Assembly (NCBI GenBank): GCA_036852015.1
Contig: JAANDG010000033.1
Location: 1-64,000 of the forward strand
Source of the DNA: Pelodera strongyloides
Lineage: Eukaryota > Nematoda > Chromadorea > Rhabditida > Rhabditidae
Direction: 5' to 3'
Length of the DNA: 64,000 nt
Within the stretch, counting starts at the first letter, position 1. Every line of letters begins with the position of its first letter. Shown piece after piece: positions 23,741 through 33,900 of this stretch. A program made the translations under genes and the position numbers. The notes under the pieces are model-generated. The model was not told the origin of the DNA, made no database searches, and worked only from the letters and a program-made list of their open reading frames with translations.

Positions 23741-24008
23741 GGCGCGTTCGGGATTGCGAAAAGAAAGAAAAGAAATCAAAAAAGTAGTTCGGGATGGCCG
23801 GTCGGAAATGTAAATCTTTTCCACAGTACACATAGCCCGTGGGCACAGAGGCATTCAAATTGTCTCCAAATAGTTCTGCATATCTAAATATAAGTGGTCT
23901 CTGTGCCCACGGGCTATATGTACTGTGGAAAAGATTTACATTTCCGACCGGCCATCCCGAACTACTTTTTTGATTTTTTTTCTTTCTTTTCGCAATCCCG
24001 AACGCGCC
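23741..24008. mobile_element. Palindromic element with GGCGCGTTCGGGATTG ends, copy 1
   Basis: Arms of about 110 bp are almost exact inverses (GTTCGGGATGGCCGGTCGG and CCGACCGGCCATCCCGAAC). Both termini are GGCGCGTTCGGGATTG. Copy 2 (25098-25367) shares the ends but not the interior. Confidence 0.8.
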
Positions 24009-24285
24009 GCGCGCCCTCATGCATGTTGAACCTAACTTGAGATACATGCGTTCTGCGAGGAAAGCAAGCACAGCTACCACAAATTTAAGACGCTAAGGTC
24101 GGCAGTCGGCAAAATTGGCAGTAAATACTTGTCGTCAAGCTACAACGCATTTGTAGTTCATGTCAACAAAGCCGAACAGTATCGGTTGGAAGTGAAAATG
24201 TGTGTCGCGGATGGTTGCTTGTGTTCAAAAGAAGACAATAAATAACAATAAACTACGGCAGTGCTAAGCTGCCCTATTAGGCGCG

Positions 24286-24636
24286 TTAAAGGGAATATGT
24301 AGGCCCTTTTTGAAGTTAAGCTGTATTAATAGAATGCGTGTTCCTTCCCCATTAAGGAAAGAATAACAAAAGTTGTCTACAATTACCCACTTGAAAGAAA
24401 ATGAATTACAAAGTTCGTCTTTTCCATAGTAAACGCGTTAATCAGACCCGTGGCATAAATTTGGATCTGATGGAGCAAATTTCAACTTATATCGGCAAAT
24501 AGCAAGATTCAAGATGCAGGGCATGCAAATTCGTATTTACATATTCAGTCGCCTATTTAAATTACGTCTGGTATGGAAACGCTAGTTTCGCGTTTTTTTT
24601 TTTGCTTCATTTTGAGTGCCTACATATTCCCTTTAA
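24286..24636. mobile_element. TTAA-flanked element with GGGAATATGTAGGC ends
   Basis: TTAAAGGGAATATGTAGGC at the left and GCCTACATATTCCCTTTAA at the right. The interior is less symmetric than in the other families. Confidence 0.65.
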
Positions 24637-24806
24637 AGAAGGGACGCAAAAAAAGTAGAAATTGAAAAATCCCCGTTCAGGATGGACCAAAATGTTTCAG
24701 AATACTGAGCCGAAATATACCGCTAATGTGATAAATATAGACAAAAAAATTTCTTTCGGTTATTGAATTAAATTCAAGGGTATATCGAAACTTTTAATTA
24801 TTCGCC

Positions 24807-25018
24807 TTACAGTTCCCAAAGAGCAAAAAATAGTTTGCCGTGCAATGTCGAATAAAGTGCAACTGACCCTTGACCTCCACGACGTCGTTGTTCTCCACGA
24901 CGTTCGCGCTCGACGGTGTCTTCCTTGCACGACACCACGTCCAACGAAGCATCATTGAAAGCGAAGGCAGCAACGATTACGTCCAGCCACAGGAAAAGTT
25001 CCATTCGTAGCAGGAGAT
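24807..25018 (-). CDS. Possible terminal exon of a small secreted protein
   Basis: After a good acceptor (TTTTTTTTTCAG) an open frame from an ATG near 25005 runs to a stop at 24807. It gives MELFLWLDVIVAAFAFNDA, a plausible signal peptide, followed by a highly charged stretch (EDTVERERRGEQRRRGG). An exon-like block with donor AATCCA|GTAAGTG lies upstream around 25460. Low complexity and lack of a recognised family keep confidence low. Confidence 0.25.
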
Positions 25019-25097
25019 CGTCTGAAAAAAAAACAAATGCGTAATCTACACATGACGAAATATGACAATGAAAGGCAGAAGCAGATAAGGAGATAAG

Positions 25098-25367
25098 GGC
25101 GCGTTCGGGATTGATTTTCCGAAAGGAAACTCGGCCAAATCCTCGTTCGGGATGGACTTTTTGGAAACGTTCCAATGCTTGGAGAAAACAAAAAATACAG
25201 TATGAATTAGCTTGCAAAAAACGTTTCCCGCGCATATTTTTCAAATTTTCCATGCTAATTCATACTGTATTTTTGATTTTCTCCAAGCATTGGAACGTTT
25301 CCAAAAAGTCCATCCCGAACGAGGATTTGGCCGAGTTTCCTTTCGGAAAATCAATCCCGAACGCGCC
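25098..25367. mobile_element. Palindromic element with GGCGCGTTCGGGATTG ends, copy 2
   Basis: Arms mirror each other (CTCGGCCAAATCCTCGTTCG and CGAACGAGGATTTGGCCGAG). ATAA lies next to both ends and may be a target duplication. Confidence 0.8.
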
Positions 25368-25458
25368 ATAAAGTGGGAGCAACTTGCTTATCCACTGTCT
25401 GCACGTGGTTTCATTAAATTCAGATTCAATTCAATAAAAGAAACAGCTAAACACTTAC

Positions 25459-26010
25459 TGGATTCAATTGATTTCATCACAGAAGGGTGGGAGATGTTCT
25501 CGCAGGGTCGAAAAGGTTGACAAGCTCGCCGTGAGCAATGTGCACGTCGTGAATGACGTCCTAGTCCTAGTCCGCGAGCAAGTCACTCTATCACGCAAAA
25601 TTCCACCTGAATAAAGAAAAATGAAAATAAACGTAGAACATCTTTTACCATCAAAGGAACGTGTAAAGGTAGGGCGAATAAGAACTACACAGCAGAACTG
25701 AACTATGAAACAATATAATACCTCCATACTAAAGGTGATGTGACTTACGTACCGCAACAAGACTAACACACACCAATACTAACTATATGTGAAAAAAACG
25801 AGATATGTGAAGTACACACATGATAACCACTCCTACCTTCTGAATGTTCCAACTTCCAATTTCCAATCAGCAAGGAACTTGTTCCAGAGTCTCTGAAGAT
25901 AGTGTGGAGTCCAAAGCACGTCGAACATACCGCCCAACAGTGTGCAACTACTGAAATAATGAGTGTAAAGCAAAAGCATGTGTCGCGAAGGAAGAAACAA
26001 ATCAAACCTA
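25459..26010 (-). other. Possible spliced transcript, coding status unclear
   Basis: Exon-like blocks with paired sites occur on the minus strand. One is ATTATTTCAG|TAGTTG near 25955 to TTCAGAAG|GTAGG near 25836, containing ATG..FDVLWTPHYLQRLWNKF. Another is TTATTCAG|GTGG near 25608 to AATCCA|GTAAGTG near 25460. Frames do not join without stops, so this could be a non-coding RNA, a pseudogene or chance. Confidence 0.2.
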
Positions 26011-26411
26011 TGAAGAAACAAAAAATGGAGCGGCGTAGAGTCTAATGAACTGTGGGTTGCATGCAGAAGAAACATAAGCATGAAAGAAAATGGGTAAAAT
26101 AGAACAAAGGCACCGAGATAAACTGTAACATTGAATAACACACTGATCGGCATAAGTATAGAAACAAAGTGGAAGGAAGCAGCCCGCTTCTGGAACTTTC
26201 GTCGAAAAATCGATCGAGCACGCCCGAAAATTACTCATTCTAATTTTACCGTATGCTCGACTGGCGCTGCGCGCGCGCGAAATTCAAAATACACAATCTC
26301 CTTTTACCGTATAACCAGCGCGCGAGATTCAAATTTTCCGCGGAAGTTTCGTGTGTTTGCAGCTGAAAACTACTGTAATTCAACCTATACATGTTAATGT
26401 TTCCACTGGGA

Positions 26412-26884
26412 CAAATCCGCCTGAAGAAACCCGCGAAAACGCCGTGAAAACGCCATGGTGAGATGCACCCAACGCCAGGGTGGCGTTTTCTAGGCGTTAT
26501 CATGGCAAATTTTTGCCGTGCCCAACGCCAAGGTGGCATTTTCTTGGCGTTTAAACGGAAAATCACAACAATAAGATAGTGCTTGCTTGCAATGCATGTA
26601 TTTTATATTAATACAGCTTTGCAAGACACAAGCACTTTACAGGAATCGAACCTGCCGACAAGCACACTGACTCGGATTACTAGTCCGCTGCTTAGACCAC
26701 TCGGCCAAATCGCACATGCGTGGGGATTGGAAAAGAGAGAGAGGACTGTCCGCCGGCCGCCTTTCGTCAAATTGCTGCTCCCGTTGCCTGGAAAACGCCG
26801 GGGTGGATTTTTCATGGCAAAAATTAAGCGCGGCGTTTTTCAGGCAACGGGAGAGAGGCGCGGCGTTTTTCAGGCGGATTCCCC
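26412..26884. mobile_element. TIR element interrupted by a SINE
   Basis: AATCCGCCTGAA near the left end and TTCAGGCGGATT at the right, with repeated AACGCC/GGCGTTTTC motifs in both orientations. The tRNA-like SINE at 26595-26717 lies inside, suggesting nested insertion. Confidence 0.45.
26595..26717 (-). mobile_element. tRNA-derived SINE candidate, copy 2 (type II tRNA head)
   Basis: Minus strand: A box TGGCCGAGTGGTCTAAG, a loop CTAGTAA that would place AGT as anticodon, a long variable region, and intact B box GGTTCGATTCC with a paired T stem. The 7-nt acceptor arms do not pair, and the D stem is weak, so it is not a normal tRNA. The tail AAGTGCTTGTGTCTTG matches the copy at 5543. Confidence 0.5.
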
Positions 26885-26889
26885 CTGTG

Positions 26890-27938
26890 TCATTGTCGCA
26901 CCAGTTTCAGCTAAAATATCGTTAAATATTGGTTCCACTGACCACAACGTACAAAAGTTACAACGTGAGTAAAAATACTTTATTTGCAAAAGAATAATCT
27001 TACACAAGAGGAAAAAATCGAAAATTTGCAAAATACAACTTGCATTAAATCATCAGTCGAACATGCAAACACAACGGTTTCTTTCTCATCTCCCAAGATG
27101 TACTGATGATGTACATTCAACCAAACAAAGGCGGTAAGCTTTCCCATATGCATGTATTCTGAATCTGATCACTAAAACACAACGTAGAAGCTTGGCTACT
27201 TACCACCGATTGCGACTAACAGAACCAAATCCACTAAACTCAACATTAGTATAAGCTCTAATAAACAAAAACTACTAAACTCGTCGCTTGTATAATGCCA
27301 ACAAAAAAACTACAGAGAATCAAAACGCAGAGATTTTAAAAAAGAAAAACCTCGATTTAAATAAAATGTTGCACTCGCGCACATGGCAGAACAGAAACCC
27401 AAAGTAAAACGAAAGGCACTTTCTCTGGATATGGATACGAGTCAATATAACCCACAATTCATCACAACTAAAAAATGAAACCTGATAGTTATTGAAGCGG
27501 TACAACATCAGATTTTTGAAACGTATTTTCAGTGCTGTATTCCTATGTAGTATATGCACATGACACTCTAATCATATTCATTTGCATACATTATGTAGGA
27601 ATGTGATTATCCAGCACACGTTTCAAAAAACCGGACGTTATATCGCTTTAACAAGAAAAGAAGCTTGCAGCTTACACAAGATCAAAAATAATATGCACAT
27701 AAATAATCAAAATAATAATCACCAGCGAGTCCAAAGTGAAACATCATCGATATGAATTCTTGGAAGCGAATGCTTATCTACACATTCTACACTAAATTTT
27801 AACACTAAATTCTCATACAACAATGCTTTGCGCAACCGAATTTCAAACAATAAAACCAGTAAAGTATTAGTCATGTTAGTGCTGTCAAAACTCAAAACAA
27901 TAAAACTATCAACAAATAACAACAGAGAATAGTAAAAC
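26890..27938. other. No gene seen; one degenerate TIR element
   Basis: AT-rich spacer downstream of the SLC7 stop. At about 27493-27652 a family E element has ends GAAGCGGTACAACATC and GTTATATCGCTTTAA. No exons were found. Confidence 0.45.
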
Positions 27939-30900
27939 TTAATCTGCTCTCGATTCGTCCACAACCATGAACAATTTCTGCACGAAAACCGTGAAGCTAT
28001 CTGAAAATATGTAATCGGTTGAGGAAAATGCTAAATGTTTCATCACCGTAATATAACATTTATAGATTCCCATGGCCCATTAGTACGCCACTGTGTTGGT
28101 TCGGTGAATCGTGTGTCACAAGTCACAATGCTGTGTTACAGTATTACTCGTCGGAATTTTGCCAGATACTAAATCCCATATAACACCTCACGCTCCGATT
28201 TCCGATACCCACAAACGCAAAGAAAAGAGGAGGAACCACGAACCAAACAAATCAATGTTGTCTCATCAAAGTATGATACAAACCACAAAACCAACAAACT
28301 CAAGACACAAACCTGTCATCGACTGGATACACTTCGGCTTGCTCTTCCATGCGATGAACACCAAGTAGACGGGCAGACCGGAGAGCATGATCATGATACC
28401 GATCGCTGAAATATTAACTCTTTATTCCATGAAGTGTACATAATCATGTAGAAACAAAATAGAGCGTTAAACACTCACATGCTAGACACAATCAGGAGGT
28501 CTAGCTACTTACGTGGTGCTAATAAACTAGTAATATTCAACAGGGTCAGTTAATAATTTAAGTGATTGTCATTTATACTTACAGTCACACTACAAGCTTG
28601 AACATGTTTGAGAAAATTCTCCTGTTCCTACTTTCGGTCATAGTCTCATCATACATACACAATAACTACCAAAACTAACCTGTATCCTTGGGAGCTGCCA
28701 CAATGGGGATGAACACGAGAGCCAAGCAACCAACGAGGAAAATTGCCGGCCAGACGAGTGGCACCTAAACGAGAGAAGATAATTATTAGCGAGAGTACTA
28801 CCACCTTACCTTACCACCTTTCGCAAAAAAAAATAGTCCAAGACTTCCACAGAACGATTAAACAGCCATTGAGCCATACATGCAACTTATGTTCCTATGT
28901 AACAACACAGTAACATCATGCTTTACAGAAGCCAGAAGCATTATGTATCAACGGTCAACGGATCGACGTAAAACGTTCACACACTATCATGATACCACTC
29001 ACCGCGAGCGCAAGTTCTCAACTTGACATGACACGTGATGTACCTAACAACCTAACTACAATCTAAAATTTCAACAAATGGTAAGATCAGAGGTCGTATC
29101 CACCAACACACATGAAGGGCTCCCTAGGCTCGCGGGCGCTCTGGATCTCTTCTGCTCTCGCAGTCTCGCACCACTTAGCTCCCTGGGTAGGTCAGGGAGG
29201 GCTCCCAGCGTGTTGATGAATACGGTCTCAGGGACACTCAACTGAAAAAAACGCAATACAAGAAAATAAACCAACTAACCTTGATCGGTCTCGGCGCATC
29301 CGGCATCGTCTTCCTCAGGTAGAAAAGAGCAGCGATAGCCGCAGCAATAGCCAACCAGTAGCTGATCTGGATGTAGTTGATCAGGGCGTAGACATCGTTG
29401 GAGAGGAAGAGATAGGCGAGTGACAAACCGCCCTGAAAAAAAAGATTAGTTTATTTATTTTGCTGTTTTTTATACTTTTCCTTTTCGTTCACTTTACTTA
29501 CACGTTCCTGCCCTGTGAAAACCGATGCACCGTTTCGCGGGTTCGGGGCGCATTTACCTATACAACTTCCAAAAAAACCTAGATAATTAATAATTAGACA
29601 ACCCGAACACGCCAAATCGAACAATTATAATTCCTGATTCCAGACCAACACGTCATCAGGAAACATTTAACATTGTCGTGTCCCCAAAGGTTGTTTTGTC
29701 TTCATGAAGTTCCACTTACCGTCAGGATCACTGCCGGAATAGGAGTTTTCGTGTGCTTGTTGACCATCGTCAGTACAAGGGGCATTTGACCTTCGCGAGC
29801 GCCCACGTAGAACAATCTAAAACATACATTTAGTTTGCTTTGCTCTCATTCGCAATTAGAGATGAATAACATAACGACGATCACGACGGCTCAAGTCGGG
29901 AGTCAGGAGTCAGGAATAAAGCTGACGTTCGATAAAATGATACAAATTGTGTTCAGCATTCAGCATTCGAAAACGCACATGGGGCACGGGAGCACGCTCA
30001 TGCATACTCACACTCATCATACATTTCTAAAGGGAAAAGGGCACACATTTTCAAAACTACAAGCAGACTAGGAGACTGAGCAGACGGCATTGGATATGGT
30101 ATACTAGCTCAACAACTCACTCTTTCACTAATACATGTCAATATAAATAGCTGCCACTAGGACTCGACTACCGTACCGTTGTCTTCGAATGGCTAAATCA
30201 TAAATCTGCATAGCACAACACTAGCAGTAAGAAGTAAGCAGCACTAACCACTAACTAACCTTGAAGACGTAAAAATAACTCCATTAGCTGATCCAATAGT
30301 TGAGCATGCAACGAACAAAGGCATCAGGAAAGCAAATGGACCGAAGAGTTTGTTGGCGAACAGCTAAATACGAACATCAAAAAATAGAACGAGAGCGAGA
30401 ACAGTAACCAGTAGCAGTGCATATAACAAACAAACTACAAAACAATTAACTAACCTAACTTACCTAACGGGTGGTAACTTACAAACTTGCCTAACCTCGG
30501 GCCTACCGCCACCTACGGTACCGCTACACCACACATCTGGGTCGGGTAAACAAAAACAGTAATGACGGGTTAGTAAAGTATCCACGGTTTCATGAAAGTT
30601 TGTAACAACTCTACAGACTCAACTAGCTTCAAACACGCAGGAGTAAAACAAGCTTGATTCTAAATTGGCTCGCTACCTGGAGCAAACCCTTGTAGGTGAA
30701 GCGAAACCCCGGCCGGTTTCTGAAACGCATCGAGTACACCATCATGACCATTCTTATGTAGCTTATGCAAATGAGCATGAATTAGAGTAAAAAATCGAGC
30801 TAAATTCGAGTAAATTAGCATAAATACTTAAGAATTCAGTTGTACACGATGCCTTGGCCGGTAACCGGCCGGTATTTCGCTTTAAAGCTCAACCAATGAC

Positions 30901-33900
30901 TTACCACTGCAACTGCCGGACTCTCTAGCATCTCGTCGGGTGAAATCGCAGTGTAGAGCGCCACATTGGTGAGCACATAGATAATTGTACACGTGGAAAT
31001 CGAGATAGCGATAGCCAGTGGCAGGTTTCTACAATAAAATAAAGATGCAACACAAAGAAGATAAAAACAGTTACAAGAAACAAGAAAGACAAATGCATGT
31101 GCCCACGCATAGTGCGTCGAAGTGGCAAGTGGCACTAGAATCTTATACATGAGGAGAATATATCAATATCCCCATCCCCAGCGCGTGAACTGTCATTATT
31201 TAGTGAAAGAAGTTTATTCTACGCCGGCAGGCTCAAAAAGCGCTCAAGGACACAGATCTAATAAATTAGACAATTAGACTAGATTTGGTTATACCTTGAT
31301 AAATGCTAATTACCACTCTAACGATCAAATCAAAATTAATCTACTATAAAATAAACAACCGACCGACCTCTTTGGGTTCTGCAGTTCCTCGACAATAAAG
31401 TTCAGGAAGTTCCATCCGGAATAGGCAAAGAGACCCGAGTAGAAGGCGAGCGAAATTGTGGTCAAATCCTGGAATTCAGATTTCGGTTACAGTTACTTCA
31501 CATAATTGAAAGTGAAAAAGAGAAAACAGGGTTGATCGCGAAGTCTGAAAAATCCCGTATATATTCTGTTTATGTTGTGTAATACTCCAAAACTCATTAC
31601 CGACTATCCACATACCTCAGAAGTTCCTTCAAACAAATTCTCAAATGATTCGTAGTATTGTGGCTTGCCTAAAAAACATTCAGCTTATACTCAGTTAAGT
31701 AACGATTTAATGGGAGGCTCGCAAGGTGGCTTCAGTATAATAAACCATGTTACACGCATCACACATCACATTCCAAACATACCTTATTAGGCAAGACACC
31801 GTAATGTGATAGCCTACATGAATTTGCTAATTTGCTTGCGCACTTGCGCTGTGCTGTTTGCTCATATTTTAAAATTGAAGAAAGTAATAACGTAATAACC
31901 AACCAGTGCACAGGAGGAACAGACCAGTTGCAATAATCAGAACAAGCGCGAAAACCTGTAAAATGTAAGAGTTGTAAATTGTAATATCACAATGCTAATG
32001 CAGCAAATGTCGAATGACGAAGACTGAAGAGCCGGGCACCGGCACAAAGAATTCGAATTCAATAATACAATTAATAAAACGGAAAGCATAGCAAAGCAAA
32101 CACACCAAAGATTAACATAGATTGCTAACGGGGAAAAGGAAATGTTATGCGTTCGGTTACTTTGCATTGTTATGTTTTCAGTGAATTAAGAGCAAATATG
32201 GCCTGAAGACACCAGGCCAGACACACCTATCTGTCCTAAACTTACTAGTTTGCCAAATATTTGCGTTTGCGCATCTCAAACGAACAAAAAATCTCACCTT
32301 AGCAACTGTAAAAACATCCTGCACAAAAGTAGCCGCGCGTACAGAGATACAGTTGATTGCTGTCATCAGAACTAAAAGATAAAGATAAAGATAAAGTAAA
32401 CCGGGTTATACATCAGAACTAAAGAAAAGACAAATATTAAGTAACCAGCTTGTTCATTGTTCAATAGTGCAATTGCAAATGTAAAACATGCCTATCTACC
32501 AGTCAGTTGCACATTTGCACAATACCGCATACTCACATGCAATATGATCATGTAACGCACTACTACCGAACGGAACTCCAAGAATACTCAAACAGATGAA
32601 CAGATCACAGTACAACTGATGTAAGTGGTAGTCACAGTGGAAAACCCCGTACCCTCCCACCACCCACCCCTTGGCAGTAAGGGTTTTTGATTATAAAAGT
32701 TTTGGTTTATTGATAAAAAAAAGACAAGTGCAAAATAACAACAGTAAAGGGTTCAAGTCCTTTACTACATACGGGGTTTTGGAAAGTTGGAAAGATTACT
32801 AAAAAATTCTTTAGGATTAAAAAAGGAAACTCACCAATAAGTAACACTGCTAGAAGTTGGGGTGCCATTTCTGGTGGATCACAATGTGGATAGAACGGAC
32901 GAAGAATGTAGATGGCAAAGGTCAACGAGACAATAGTTACCGTACACGGTCTGGAAATAAGTTATTTCAGGTTCAGGCTATAATTTCCATGCGTAATTTC
33001 GGAGATGGTCGCTTAGTTGAGAGTCGAAACGTAAATTACCACTGATACGTTACACCGAAATCTATATATTTGCATTTGCCTCCGGAGATGGTCAAAGCCA
33101 ATCCGGAGATGGTTGATGCGTAATTTTACGCATAGATTTATAGCCTGTTCAGGTTAACGTAAACACTTCACAATTTTCAATTTTCACTTGACATGGCATT
33201 TGACTAAATGGCTATTACTTTCAAATACAGTTACGGTAAGATGCGACAGGATAATACCACTTAAGTTGTTTCAACTCAACATTTCAAAAAAATGCACAAA
33301 TGCACGAAATAAGGAAATATTACCTGACAACAATAGCCTCAATCCAAAGTCGGAGAAAAGCCAGGAATGGCCCAAATGCCTCCATAATGTACGCATAATC
33401 ACCACCAGATTTCTAAATTCGTTCTTAATAATAAGTCAAAAAATCTTTTTCTTAGTTCCAATACTGTTAAAGCGAAATGCTAGCCCCTTTGGAAAATTTG
33501 CATATGATAAGCAAATCCTATGTATCCTATGCTAATTGTGTACGATCGTCCACGGCAATCGTACATAATTAGCATAGGATACCTATGATTTGCTTATCAT
33601 ATGCAAATTTTCCAAAGAGGCTAGCATTTCGCTTTAAATAAAGTAAGTACGTACAACGAAAATAACTATCATTTTTAATCTAATCTCTCTCTGGAAAGTA
33701 AAAGACTTCAAAGAGGAGATCAAGTCAATGATCCATGATCCATGCTCTATCCACTTGTGGGCGGTACGTACAAAATACAAACAAGACAACAAACCTTGAT
33801 CAAAGTTCCTAGTTCCGCATAGCAGTACGCACCAATTGCAGTGAAACCTCCAGCGACCAACCACACCACCAACGACATACCCACAGATCCGGCTTCTGAA

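Noticed and set aside
24807..25253. 148-aa minus-strand ORF as a whole
   Set aside because: Its first half lies in the palindromic element at 25098-25367; only the part after the acceptor near 25020 is plausible as an exon.
26622..26717. Functional tRNA with AGT anticodon on the minus strand
   Set aside because: A and B boxes and T stem are good, but the acceptor arms do not pair and the D stem is weak. The extra tail is shared with another locus, so a SINE fits better.
29071..29274. Extra SLC7 exon reading [19 protein letters not shown]
   Set aside because: It is a TIR element also found at 53800, and exons 13 and 14 join in phase without it to give the expected RPIKVPLVWP.
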